From the NCBI GenBank assembly GCA_004352715.1, contig SCFE01000060.1, positions 456,102 to 514,817 of the forward strand: 58,716 bases of DNA. The letters are read 5' to 3'. Shown here one piece after another: positions 12,401-27,100 of the stretch; position 1 is the first letter of the stretch; each line of letters opens with the position of its first letter. The stretch comes from Hofstenia miamia. Lineage: Eukaryota; Xenacoelomorpha; Acoela. Made by a program: the position numbers and the translations under genes. The notes under the pieces are model-generated. The model worked only from the letters and a program-made list of their open reading frames with translations, was not told the origin of the DNA and did no database searches.

Positions 12401-14713
12401 CATCTAAAGAATTGTCCTAACTTTTTTGTAAAAAATTATTTCTAATAGACTTGAAAAAATGTACGTTGCCAAATAATGGAAAAAAGTCTAGATCAGGATC
12501 CAAGGACTTCCAGTTTTAATGAATTCATGATGAAGCAAGCACGATTGACGTTATTACCTTCCATAATACACCTCCATGATACACCAGTGAAGGTTTGACA
12601 CATATTTTGTCAACAATTAGAGCAGCATTTTAATCTTTCATCCAGCCCATTGGAAAACAATGGCTGAAAATTAATATTAGAGATATTACTCATAGCGGTG
12701 TAGGATCCTTACACTATTCTTTAAGATAAAAAAATATACACGTACATCTTTTCAGACTAAAGCTGTCTATAGTCGTCGGTTGATGCATATTCTTTTGTCG
12801 TATTTCGGGATCTCGTTATCCAGCTGATTGCAAGCTTTCATCACATTAGACTTCCCGTTTCTTTGCTGCATGAATTTTCGGAGAGTGTTCCATGCACGCT
12901 GGGCTTCCACAAGCGAAATAAATTCTTCCACTATCGTTACTTCATCTTCTTCACTTTCTACATGCTCATCACAGCGCATCTCTTCCATTGTGAACGATCT
13001 GCCCGTCTCGAGTCGCTCATCAGCTTCTAGAAAGTCCGACAATTCAATCTGCTCGTTTTTCCGTAGCAGGCAGAGATTCCCAGATCTCGAGCAGTTCAGG
13101 ATCTTCTGACTGGGTGGATCATCTTGACCTTCGTGAAACTTGGCCCTCATGAAACAGTTCCTGATTATTGTTTCAATGACCTTAGCCAAAGCACGCTGAA
13201 TGACGTGCAGATCGTCGAGTAATGAAAACTTGAACTCATGGCCCTCGTCCAAGGCCTTGAGCCGACGGCGCAGCAAGAATTTCTTGTATTGGTGCTTGAG
13301 GTTTCCTATCACTATTTGATCCATCTGCTGAGAGTGTTAGCTGTTGAGTTAGGTGGGAAGAAAATCATTTGGATGTTGTCCAGCTGAAGTTCGGGAGAAT
13401 GGAAAGGGAAGTTGTCGAGACAGAGCAATACTCTTCTTCCCTGATGTGCGAGTCGTCTGTCCCATGCACGCAACATCTCCTCAAAAAGCTCCGTCGTCAT
13501 CCAGGCCTTTGATTTAGCTTTGTACTTGACAGGGATCTCTTTGTTCTTGAAAGAACGGGAACTCTTGGAATTGCCAATCGTCAGAAGAAGAAACTTCTCG
13601 CTGCCGCTCATGTTCGCCCCAACAAGAAGCTGCCAAAAGAGTCCAGTCTTGTCTAGGTTAAAAACATCGTTTTCCGAGAATTGGTTGAGTAAAGACTGGA
13701 GAACCTGTTGTGAATCCACCGCTCCAGCTTTGCCCTGTACTGTCTTGAACGTAATGTCGTGCCCCTTCTTGAAATTTTCTAACCAACCTTCGCTTGCCTT
13801 GAAGTCTAAAATGTGCATCAAATCAGCCAGTTACATCGCCTTCTCCTTCAGCAGGTCACCTGCTGACAGGAAGATGCTGTTCTCTCGCTTGATTTAGCCA
13901 CATGCCTAACTCCTCGTCCAGATTCGGTTCATGGGCCTGCATCAACTTCATGTGCTTTAATGGTCGTCTGAATTGTATCCTTCTTGCTAAGAAGAATGCT
14001 CCTCACAGTGGTTCTCTCGATTTCGATGCCGAATTTCTTGCTCATCTCTTTGGCCAGCTTGAATTGATTCAACTCAATTATTCGCAGCATATATGATCTC
14101 CTTCTTCTTCGTCAACAAAAGGTCAGTCCTCTTACGTTTTTGAGCAGACATTTTGAGCGAGCGCTTGAGAACACACCGTTGATGTACATGACAACTTGTA
14201 ATTGAAAGCAAAATTTGAATTTGAACTAAGTCAGCACTTCGATTCCTGGCGCTAGTGCTCAGCCAATCACACGCTGCATTGAAGGACAGTGACAATCTTG
14301 CTGAACAGCTAATTGTGTAAACAATAAAACTGACTATTATTTTGACATCCAAACAATCTGTGAACACTTCTATTCATACCCGTGATTTTAATGTCCAGTA
14401 AGATATTTTGTATTGCAACTAAGTAGAAAAAATTGAAACGTTTAAGGTTTGCTACAAAAAGGCTTATCTATTGTCTAATTTTTTTTACATGGTGACATAG
14501 TAGCGAGAGTAGGTAGTGGCATAATATATTCAATTTGTATGTACAAATCGTCGGGGCTTGGAAAAGTGGCATAATAGCAAGAGTGGCTTTGTAGCGGGGT
14601 GACATAGTAGCGAGATTTGAATATATATATATNNNNNNNNNNNNNNNNNNNNNNNNNNNNNNNNNNNNNNNNNNNNNNNNNNNNNNNNNNNNNNNNNNNN
14701 NNNNNNNNNNNNN

Positions 14714-14806
<93 letters not shown>

Positions 14807-17800
14807 GCGATTTGTGGATACAATTATAGGAATTTTTTTTAAAAATATTCTTCAATTTCTAAGATTATTTACACTATGTAGCGTCATATATAAAAATCCA
14901 CATAATTCATGTAATTATTAGTAATATGATTTTATATGTTCTATTTGGTGTAACGAAATTCTGAAGCCGTTCAGTTGTTAGCAAACCCTATGGGGCTCTG
15001 TGTATGGGAATTTTCGGCCCATGCGCTTTGTTGAGCATCTTCCAAATTTACATACACAAAGCGCCTCCTACAATGACTAGGAGCAATATTGAATTATGAA
15101 AAGTTCTTTTCTTCACACTACTTCCAGTAAAAAATTTCAAATGAACTTCACATTGATCTGCCATCAATGCATGCATTTTGCGACGAGATATTTTTTTCAC
15201 ATTTACAATAATAAAAATAAAAAGAAATATTAAAATTATAATTCTAAGCGCTTCGTTTTTTTCAATCTCATGAACTAACTTAGTGTAGTCATCTACACTA
15301 ACCAAAAGTAGTGAAAACGGAAGATCTCTTGAAGCAGAATGGTCATTCCCGTCAATTTGCATTGCCTTCAAAATGCGAGAGAGGGATATTTTAATATCTG
15401 TGCATGAGCTCAGTCCAAAATGCGGAAAGTTTATTTTCTAAACATATATGGGTTGTAATACTTACTCAATATTAAATGAATCCTCATGCATCTTTATTTA
15501 CAGGAGTCTAAAACAAAAAACTAGTCAAATAGTTAAAGTCAGCATACAGATTCAACTTTAGATTCGGAGTAACACAGCTACTGGGAGTGCGACTTGCTTC
15601 ACATCATGGTAAGAATTGGAGCTGTAATTAACGAGTTTTAAACACGACATTTCAAAACGCTTTTGAAATTTTAAATTTGCAATTTTATTGTATGAAAAAT
15701 GCAAGATAATTATAGAAAACAGACAAATGCATCTGAGGGCTGAGTTGATTTCCGTTTTTTACGACATATTTCAAAGTCCCCATCATTTATTCATCGCAGA
15801 GGCGGATGCATTGGTCGTTTAAATTCTGCTTGACTTGCACTTTAGTCACTAGTGGATTGATTTGTGGCAACCCTGCGTCCTGTCTCTGATTCGATACCTA
15901 GAGTATGTTTTAGTCACTAACTACAAATTGCTACTTATTATGTAAGCTTTCATAGTTATATAATGGATTTTAAGAGGTCAAAAAATACAAACTTGCTCGA
16001 CCAAGAATTCGTATTGGATGTTCTTCCCGAGATGAACGCGGTTCTTCTTGATTCTGCCTTAAACGGGTAGTACCACATTGCGGATAATGGCAAGTTGATC
16101 GCCCCTACAACCAGTTGCTTGGGGGGCATACTCAACAGTTCCTTCATTAATGAATTCAATAATTGTATGCATCTGAAAAAATTAATATCTTCTATATAAA
16201 TATATAAGTGTGTATATATTGAATCCAAACATTACAAAAATATCAGTTAAGCAATGTATCAACAAATATAAACAGAAATGCCTTAAGGCAATGCTATTCA
16301 AAACATATTCCATTACTAATGATTACAAAATTGAAGAATTTCAAAAATATTTGCCTAATAAAAAATGAAAATCTCTGGTAAATCAATGTTTAAGAGCTCA
16401 AAAGGTTTAATTCATACATATAAACGTTAAGTATTTATTATAAAAAAATATTTAAATAAATTATGCAAAAGTGAAATTATTGATGAAAAACTATTGTTCA
16501 ATGGCAATTTAGAGGCATTCCCAGCAAACATTTCCTCTGAAAGGAAGAAATTGGTGATTCAAGAAAATCATTAACAAGAAATTTGTGGACAAATGGGAAT
16601 ATTTGGCTATTCTCTTTAAAAAATGCTTAATTTTAAAAACGTCTTTAGAATTTAGAATGAATGTATCATAAGTGCCCTCACAATTGAATGTATCTTTAAA
16701 TGTATATCGCCTAAAATATTCGTGTGAGGAATCCAAAATATTAATGAATGTTATGCTTAATTTTTCATTTCTGGCAGAAATTTGAAAGGAAAGAATTGAA
16801 TTGTCCTTGTTCTTTAATTCGGTTCGATAGTTTTTGTAAAAGTTATCTTCTACTCTGAATATCTCTTGAAATATTGTATATGACAGGCTTATTGACCTCT
16901 CAGTTTACCTGGAGAATGAGCGGAAAATTGCTAAACACGAACGCGTTACTGCTGTCATAAAAGCGTTAACAACTTTTGTTAAATTTCTCAACTTGGCTCA
17001 GAAAGATGGAAGTGACTGGCCAAACTTTATTCAGCTTGTCAAGCAGCTATTCAAGAATCTCTAGATAATGGACTAGAAACTGTTGCAGAAGTTACAGGAA
17101 AACGAAGACCAATGCTCAAAAACGAAGTTGTTAAACTTCATCTTTTTGTGAAACACAACGATCTTTGGATGTTGCTTCAGAGAGGAAAATAACGAACTGG
17201 CTGACAGCCCTTGGATTAACAGACTTTGAAGAGTATGTAGCAGATCGCGAGTTTCATGGAGAGAAGGCAGTTGTTGCCAACAAACTCCCCTTGTTTCTTG
17301 ATCACAAACTTACTAAAAATCTCGTAAGTGAAGCCGCGGTTGAGCGCTATTTCAGTCTGCACAAGTTAATTCATTCGCCGCTGAGAGCATCTCTGTGGGA
17401 TGACATCGTCAATGACATCCTATTCGTATGGTACAACAAGGCGGTAAAGTATGGAGACATATTTCAAGACGGCGACTTAGACGAAGACGAAAGTTTATTG
17501 CTGGAAACTTTAATTGACAATAATATCGATGAAGAACAATTAAATTTTTCTTCTAAACTATTGTTTTTTCCTCGGCTTAAGGCTCGTGCCATGTCTATTG
17601 CCCGTAAGGCAAACGCCCATTACGTATTTTGTGTCCGTGCCCGCTGCGGGCTCCATCCTAGAACATCACGTAAAACACGTAAAGAGAAAACCAATATATA
17701 ACAAAGTAATCGAAATTCTGTCGCCTTGTATAACTTGAGATCAACTAAAGAAACGTCATTAGGAATATATGCATTCTAATAGAGATGGGTTGGAAATTTT

Positions 17801-20800
17801 GGTGAACACGTAATTAGGATGGTAACAAACTAACCGCGAGTCTTGCCAAACATCCAGCAAATTGCGCATCAAGCCTAGGCAAGTTAAATACTTGCAATCC
17901 AATGGGAAATTTTGAATCATATCAATACTTTCTAGGCGTATAAATGGAAACATTTCAGTGTGATGCTTTCAATCATTTTGAGGTCTGAAGGGGAATCTGT
18001 ACGATGATTACCTTGCAAATATAAACTACCCTGTTTAAGAAGTATTCACCCTCAACATAAAAATTACATGTTGAATACCCTCCATGGTTCTTAATAGTCT
18101 TAATATAATTTCGTGCAGGGGCATGCATTGTCACATGATGAACACAGATTTCTATGAAAAAGTAAAAAGTTCATGAATTTAACTTTTAGGAAATTCGCAC
18201 ACACTTGGTTTTCCTTTACCATAGACGCAAGAAATTATAAACACATTACTACATCCCAAAAACCTTGCTAGAATAGGCCTGAACTGCTACTACTTGGTTT
18301 TAATACAGTAGTCCGTTAAACTTTAAAAATATCTTAATGTTGTTGTTTGTTGGAATCATATCGGGATTTTCTACTCAGATCATCTTAAGAGTTTTTATTG
18401 AAATCAACATTTGCAGAGGCTGTTGCGTTCAAATTACGTGTGCGTTTATAATTCATTAAACTGTCCCTCCCCACTTTGGTACTCCCAACTCCTTCAAGTA
18501 TCGCTAATGCTTCTTACTCACTGCTCCTAGTGCTCCTACTACTACCGGGACTACTTCAACTTTTTTTAACGTCCACAACCTTTCTATTTCCTCTGCCAAC
18601 TCCCGGTCCCTGGCTATCTTCTCTTTCTCATTGTTTTCTACATTTCTTTCCTTTGGTGCTGCTATGTCTATCACTGTTCTTAATATTTTCTCTTTGTCTA
18701 CCACTACTGGGTCCNTGCTAGAATAGGCCTGAACTGCTACTACTTGGTTTTAATACAGTAGTCCGTTAAACTTTAAAAATATCTTTATGTTGTTGTTTGT
18801 TGGAATCATATCGGGATTTTCTACTCAGATCATCTTAAGAGTTTTTATTGAAATCAACATTTGCAGAGGCTGTTGCGTTCAAATTACGTGTGCGTTTATA
18901 ATTCATTAAACTGTCCCTCCCCACTTTGGTACTCCCAACTCCTTCAAGTATCGCTAATGCTTCTTACTCACTGCTCCTAGTGCTCCTACTACTACCGGGA
19001 CTACTTCAACTTTTTTTAACGTCCACAACCTTTCTATTTCCTCTGCCAACTCCCGGTCCCTGGCTATCTTCTCTTTCTCATTGTTTTCTACATTTCTTTC
19101 CTTTGGTGCTGCTATGTCTATCACTGTTCTTAATATTTTCTCTTTGTCTACCACTACTGGGTCCCTTCGTCTGCATGTTGAAGTCCCACAGTATCTTAAC
19201 CTTCTCATTTTCTATGACGCCCTGTGATTTGTTGCAATTCCATATTAGACTTGGTTTATTATTCTCTGTTTTTATTAATATTACAAAAACATTTTCCAAG
19301 AAATTTTTACGAGACGCAGAAAAGAATTGATTGGATGAAAATTAATGAATATGCAATTGTAAGCTAAAATGCTCTCGCTTGTCGCATGATGTTGGTTGTT
19401 GGGTAGCCTAAGCTATTCTATTTTCTATGTGTCGTTAAATCGGTCAATCAAAGTGGTATCATTAGTCATGTCGTTTAATTTTTTAAGAGCCCACCACAGA
19501 TGTCGTTTCTAGAATAATTATGGCACTCAATTTTAAAAGTATCTATTTGTTAATTTTTAATGTTTAGAGTGAAAGTCCAGTTCTATTAGAACAGATTGTT
19601 CTTTATGCCAATATGATCTTGTTCGGTTTACTCAGTTGTGTCTATAGTCATTTCGGGTTGACACTTGGATTTTTTCCGTTTCTTATTTTAGCCTTTCCAT
19701 TCATATTCCGACTCGTATTGGTGGAACTTATTCTCGAAATTAACTTGGGTAATTCTTTTTTTGTAATCAATTGACACTAGCAATTTAGTTTTGAACTGTT
19801 TCAATTAAATATTCTTATAGCTTTTAAGTAAAATATTCATTTTTGCTCTGAAGGGATTTTTTAAGCAAGCCTTAGCCGTTTATTTATCCTCATAAAAATA
19901 CTAGTATTTTAAGCATGTTATATAGAGCTAACAAGTTTAAAATTCGTGAAATTCTCATCAGCAATTAGTTTTTCATTTTTTGACGAAATTTATTAAAGAA
20001 TTTTTGTATTCTTCAGTATCTTTTGCTGACTGGAACACGCAATCGCATGTGTGTATGTTTCACTCAGTTAATATTGTGATTTCTTTGATTTGTTACTTAA
20101 TTCAAAGCTAGCTAATGCACTTATCTTTCTCTTACTCTAAATCTTTAACTATACTTCATTTTCCTGTTCAATTGTTTTTTTGCAAAGGCATGGCAGGCAG
20201 CTCGACATTTTTATCGAATGTTCTTAGTTTTTGGCCTACTTAAATCCCACTTCTTATAAAAATGAGTGGACTGTGATAAAGATAACTTAGTTGTCTGTAA
20301 ACCTCTGTTTTTATTACATTCATAATTTTGTACAACGCCAATTTTTTAGGATCAAATATCATTTGGACAAATCATGTCTCAAAATTTCATTTACCGTAAA
20401 ACTTCGAATATAATGCGCACTTTTTTTACTCAAAAATTTATTGAAAATTAGGGGGTGCGCATTATACATAGGAAGAAATTTTTTAGAAAAAGTTGACGTA
20501 ATATCAAAATGTATTTACAAGGTAGGTACTAATAGTGTCAATAGTGTCAGGTAAGGGATCGGCTAAATCACAATTTCATCATCACTGCCTAAATCATTCA
20601 CAAAATTATCCATTGATTTTAAGCTAAACTTAGGTATATGAAGAATTGGGGGTGCGCATTGTACATAGGTCTACAAATTTATGCATTACGCAGCAACTTA
20701 AAAGTTAGGGTGCGCATTATACACAGAGGCTCAGTATATTCGAAGTTTTACGGTACTTAACATGCATTCTTCTCAGTGATGCAATATAATTTTCGCATTG

Positions 20801-23800
20801 TCATTGGTCAGAATGAATGCTAGTTTTTTTTTTAAATTTGTATTACACCTAATTCGGCTAGGGACACACTGCGGATGTTAACTTAAAAGTCAACATCTAG
20901 AAAAGCTTGAATGTAAGAAGTGACCATCCTCATAGAAATTGCATTGATAAGAGGATAAAAGTGTTTTCAGTATTCGGAAAAGATTTTGCGTTTTTGAGAT
21001 CATCAAATTGACCGTAACTTCAAGAGTGTGTTCAGCATTAATACCCGCAATAGTGCCAGTTTAAGCCTGCTGTACGTGCAAAATTCCAGCATTACAAAAG
21101 CTTAAGAACAAGAAAGAGAAAGCGGCCTTGCAAAGGGTTTGGAGCATTTAGGACTATTTCTGTCATCACTAATCAATGGGAACCAAGCCGATAACAGCAT
21201 AATCCCTTATTCATGTGCGAACTAGAAAGATTTAATGTAATGGAGTAGCAACCAACCAATCCCTACNTTGCAAAGGGTTTGGAGCATTTAGGACTATTTC
21301 TGTCATCACTAATCAATGGGAACCAAGCCGATAACAGCATAATCCCTTATTCATGTGCGAACTAGAAAGATTTAATGTAATGGAGTAGCAACCAACCAAT
21401 CCCTACTTCCTGAAAGGGGACTAGTCTTTCCGAATATGATACCTTAGAGGTGAAACAATCACTCTGGAGATTGGCAATAGCAGAGACAGATCCATGTATG
21501 CAATTGTGAAAATATCTTTTGACTAAATTAAATTTTTGCTTAAGTCAAGAGTTCCACCAAACTGTTTACAACAAGAATGACCGCTTAGCAGTCTCTCATA
21601 GCGCCTACATCACCTTGATGAGGTTATAAAATGTATCGGCTCTTTTAGATAACCCATCTGCCGAGATTTTTTCTACAGCAATAGGACGGATTCAATCATC
21701 CGTTTTCTTTAGAGCAAACCGATTGATTGAAAAATTTAATGCGCGATTTCATTAAGACTATTACCGTATACGAGGCAATTGACATCGATCACAAATGAGA
21801 CAGCTTTGTCTCCCTACTCAGTTGTCGGTTATTGGAATGAGTTGCTTTTTGTGAGAACAATTATTTACGTAGAATTTATTATTCTGTAACTTTACGTAAA
21901 TCTATAAATTCATCTTCAGCGCTTTATTAGGTTTAAGTTTAGGACGCTCTCCTTCTACACTTTTTAAGATTCACATACTTTGTAACACAATTCCATTGGC
22001 CTATATTGTTTACATGACGTATGGATTGTTAGTCTTCCTTGTGCCTGTACTATCTCGTGTTTTTCAGTCGGTCTATCCCGACTTAGTTGCCGCACTTGCA
22101 TGTTCATTATATGCTTGCTACGTTACTTCATCGTGGGTAAGCTTTTGAATTCTTTATAATTTTAAACTTTAAACATTATATTTATAGGGACCGTTTGAAT
22201 CAATAGTTTAATTCCTTTCTAATACAAACGTAAGTTACTATGACCCGCACTTATAGTCTCTCAGGGTAAACATAAATAAGTGCAAAATTGCTAGAGAAGG
22301 TTGCCTATCATTGATTCAATAGTCTAAGCATTTTTCTCTAAATGTAGACTTATTCTAGTTTTATCCTGAGGGCGTGTGTTATGTTTGGTGATACTAATTT
22401 TGTTTTTGATTTGACAACCTGTTTTTAATCATTTCCTGAAACTTATTTTGTATGTTATCCGGTGGAACCAATCTATTTCTGTAATTCGTACTTATAACAA
22501 CGGATAAAATACGCATAAAAATATTTTATAGCATGTGTAGACGTTCACTTCAGACTGCTTTGTTAAAACAATGTGCAAAATGTAATTCGTAAATCAATTA
22601 ATTCAGTGGTGACACTCCAAGACCTTGTTCAACAGATGTTCACATACTAAGGACCTACTGGGAATTATTTTCGTAAAATTGTGAAGCTTTCTTAGTATGA
22701 CTTGGTGAGTTTCCCTAACTTTCATTAGAGATCATAACCCCTTAATAACATCTTTACAAATATTTCCTCATGTTATGTCTGATATTGTCTTCAACCTGGA
22801 CTATAGCTTTCCTATTTTGCAAAAACTGTTATTCCTGGTGTGAAAAAAGTAGATAATTTTAGGAAGAAAATTATATTTGATAATTTTTGAAATTTAATTA
22901 CTGCAAACATTTTCAACTTCTAAAACTAATATTTAATTGATTTTAAAAATTTGCAATTTGATGACATGATAAAAGTTTATGATGGCAGCAGTGTTCTGAA
23001 CATTCTAATATGAGAAATATTTGTGTCAAAATTTGTTGTTTATTTTCCCCCTTCATTTAGGATCTCCAAAGAAGCCGAGTTTTGACTAGGGTTCACCAAC
23101 TCTTAAAAATGTAATTTGTAATTTCTTACTTACCAAGATCAATAGATTTAACCCCATCAAACTCTTCTTTCTGATCTTTAATTAAGCACTGAAGTTTTCG
23201 CAAATTTGCATATTTAAGCGCAACAGTGAAACATGTTTAAGAGTAACCATGAAGAATATGCAGGCAGTAGTTGGATTAGATCTCACTTCTTGTAGACGAT
23301 GGTGGAATTGCTTAACATGCTTTTCTGAAATTGAAGTAATACGTGTTTTTTGTGTTAATTTGACTTATATCATTGTCAATAAGTTTAATTCCAAAATCAG
23401 TTCTTCGAAATACCATTCAAACCACTTTACATCATCGGACTTTCAGCAAGGTTATTTGTTTTTAAATTTGATGTTGGAAGCTTTTATTTTCAATTGTCGA
23501 TGAACTTTTATGGTATTGAAGCTATATTAATATGTTGCTTTGATATTTATATATTTCACTTTAGGATATTTTAGAAATTTTGTTGTTGATATACATTACT
23601 TTTAGTCAAATCTTTTGTATATGACCAAAAACCTTTCTCGTTACGCAGTTTTCTTCTTGTGCATTTGGCTTCTATCTGTTACATATGTCTTTACGCCAAT
23701 GGGATTTCCTTTCACGGCTGATCCTTCCTATCCTGTGCCTTCACGACTTATTGCCTTTGTAAGTATTACAGCCATAAGCAGCGTTTTCGATTACTCGTAA

Positions 23801-24164
23801 TTCAAAAACGTAAATTTTTGTTTCAATTATATTTTTATGTACTGTGGCGCTTAATTTGTTAAAATTGATTTATTTTCTCATCAAAATTTACACTTTTCAA
23901 AAATGCCCAAATCTGCATTTCTGAAATAAAATGAAATGTATGCAATCAGTTATTAGAAATTGGTTGCTGTTTTCTCACCTATTGTTTATTTCTAAGAAAT
24001 ATGTACAATGATATAAATGTACATTGGCTTAACATGGTGAGAGAATCAATTAACGCTGTTGTAATGTGAATGTCTTGCGATAAGAAACCTAACGATATGT
24101 TCAGTTGAAAGAAGTTTCGTTGAATTCTTTCGAATTATTAGAAACATAATATTTCTTTTCTTTA

Positions 24165-24195
<31 letters not shown>

Positions 24196-27100
24196 AGATT
24201 TAAGTGCATGATTTATATCTTGTGGATCTGTTGATCTGTGGATCCCATCGGTATCCGTACGGGAAATTTCGTGTTTAGGGATTAAAATGGACAAGCCTAA
24301 CTTACATTGACGAACTTGTTTAGGGTGTGCTGTCTTATAATTTAAAGCTTTGTATTTTTTATTTCGGAACTACTTTAAGTTTAAAAGTGCCTTGAAATAT
24401 TTATAAATTATTCTTTCACATAAACATGATGTGATCTAAATCATTTCTTCAGAATTAGCATTCATAGTGAAAAATTATTTTTGGAAATATATATTAAATT
24501 ATAGTGCTTGAATTTAGTAATAGCTGTAGTTCTTGGAATACATGTTTTGGGAAAATGTTTTTCATATTGAAACTCAATTACATGAATCATTTCGTTTTCC
24601 TTTTACTAGTAGATTTTTATATTCCATTTGCAATGTTGCTTTTTCTTTAATAACACCGCACTGTTTTGTTAGTGTTTTAGCCATAAAATGGATGCACCTT
24701 TGCATTTGATATCAGTATTGTTTGTTTGATTTTAAAGTGCAGTTTGTTTGTAAACAAATTAAGATGCTCTATTTTTTTGACTTTGCTGATAATATTTATC
24801 TATACCGCCAAGTGCATTTGAGATGTTGCTACTGGTAAATCAAAACAACGATTTTTACTAACAAATAGTTCTTATTAAAGGAAATATGTTATTCACTGAA
24901 GAGATTAAAAGAAAATGTCAATCTAACAAACAGTTCAAAGATGATATTGCCTTTAAATTGAAATAATCCTTTTGCCTTTTATGCACATGTCTAATAAGGA
25001 AGTGGTTGATACGTGTCTGATGCACGGTTGACCCTCAAGTAGCGTTGGTAGCGCATTTTCTACAAGCACAAGTTCTACCGATTTTTGCCACATTTGACCA
25101 ATGTCTTGGATGTAAGCGGGGTTGGTTGATAAGAGCGGTTATTGATAAACCTAATATGGCGCCAATCGATTACAAATAGATATACCGATAATGTTTCTCA
25201 GCTAGGACAGAAAGCTATCAAATGTAACTCCTTATAGCGAATAGGTCGCTTTCGTTTTCTAATTTAATCTCTTTTCTTTCGTAACCCAGGTTGTGATGGC
25301 ACAAGCTCGTTTTTTAGGATTTCATGTTTCCAGTTTCTCTTTGCTGAAAATTCGAGTAGTTTTAAGAGTGCTAGCGCGGTGTTTAGAGCATCACTTAAAG
25401 GCTTAATGCCCGTAGCAATAGGTGTGGATTGCTTTCGTTAAATATGCTGATTTGTGATATTTGGCCTCTCTTTATGCCTTTAATCACCTCACAACTGTAG
25501 TATCACTGTCCGCAACAATTTCTTAGACTTAGATTTGCCCGTCTCTGCCCTACTCTGGAATGCTTCCTTTCTCTCACCCTATATTCCGTGTTTTTAGCTC
25601 CCTACTCACCAGCAGTGAATCCTTAGGTTGCTTATGTACATATCCCTTCAATCCTAATGCCTCTGACTCTACAGATTCCTCAACACCTATGTTGCCTTGA
25701 CATGTACACATTTCTTTTTAAGTTGAATACTCTCTTTATTGCTAGTAACTTCATAGCCTTCCTATCTAGCTCCTTCAGTCCACTCTCTTCCTGCTGAGTA
25801 TCTCAACACTAGTGTAACCCATGTATTTATTGCCTTTATTCTGTGATACACTCTTTACTCTCATCTTGTCTTCCTTCCTGTATCATATGAACAGTTACGT
25901 TTTCTGACCATTGCAATTAAGATTTGTAGCCGTTTGGTAAATTTGTGTTAATTTGTAATCACGTGATTTTTTACAAATCCAAAAAAGCATGGAATACACT
26001 TGCGCAGTCAGCTCTGCAAACAATTATGCTTGATCGTAGCGCGTTCCTCGGCGTAAACAACAAGAACCATAAGGCGTTAATCGCGTGGATTAATTTGATT
26101 ATTATTTCTAGCTTTAGACATATGCCATAGCTTGCTGTCGGGGAATGAGATAATTTGATTGTATATAGAGGTTGTAGCATTGCATTTGTTTTCCTGTTTT
26201 GATGAAATTACGCTTAGTATGACCCTTAGTGTAACTTTCAGTATTTTTTCCACTTTTAGACGACTTTATTTTACATTGAAATATGATTGATATTTTAACT
26301 CAAAACCATTGGTAGTTTTTTTAAATTTATCAACTTCCATTTTAGCACGTTCGTCGTAATTTCCACAATGCCGAAGTGTATGAGAAAGTGGACTCCACCG
26401 ATTCGGGGCTGTTTTTAGTGTCATTTGACATTTTCAAGCATGAGCACTTAACGCCTTATATGAAAAACTACAAGCCAGAGCACCGCATTCAATTTGACTT
26501 TGAAAATACTATCTACACAGATTTCCCACAATATTTCCCTCTGGCGCAGTCCATCAAGTTCGTATTTTGTAATAATTTTTTGTATTTAATTTATTTTCAA
26601 GTCTCTTGCTCATTTTATGGGCATTAAATATACTTTTATATTATCGCTTTTAATATGAATATATTTTCTTATTTAAGGATGGACTTGATGATATGATAAC
26701 AAAGAGCTGTCTATATATTTGAGCAATTATTCTCGATCTTAGTATAGTGATGAACGTTAAATGTCTTCATGTCTTATCTTAACGATATCACATTTTGATC
26801 TGTTTTTAAATAAATTCAAATTGCCATTCTAGATTTAAAATTAGAAGAAAATGCAATGATTTCGAAGTCGATCTGAGCATTTAAAATATTTCTCATTACG
26901 CATAGTGATTTTTAACAATGAATGTGTCATACCAATCTTCCAATATTTGTTACAATCTTTTGGCCAACCTTTTCTGTATATTGAGAAAATCTTCCATTAC
27001 TTTTAAAAAAAAAATAAACCTGCATTGATTAAATGCGAAAGATAGCTTAATAAATATATATATATATGAGTACTTTCAAATTTTTATCGATAAAACGTTT

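Noticed and set aside
14475-14855. ORFs made of Ile/Tyr repeats over AT runs and N
   Set aside because: They are translations of a microsatellite and a gap. The same applies to ORFs over 32818-33114, 47601-47970 and 57219-58353.
15048-15371. 107-codon minus-strand ORF with one hydrophobic helix
   Set aside because: No signal peptide, no domain, no paralog and AT-rich chance composition. It lies within an ERMP1 intron.
18476-19330. Plus-strand Leu/Pro/Ser-rich membrane-like ORFs
   Set aside because: They are the complement of the purine-rich LINE endonuclease frame, which has matching family motifs on the minus strand.
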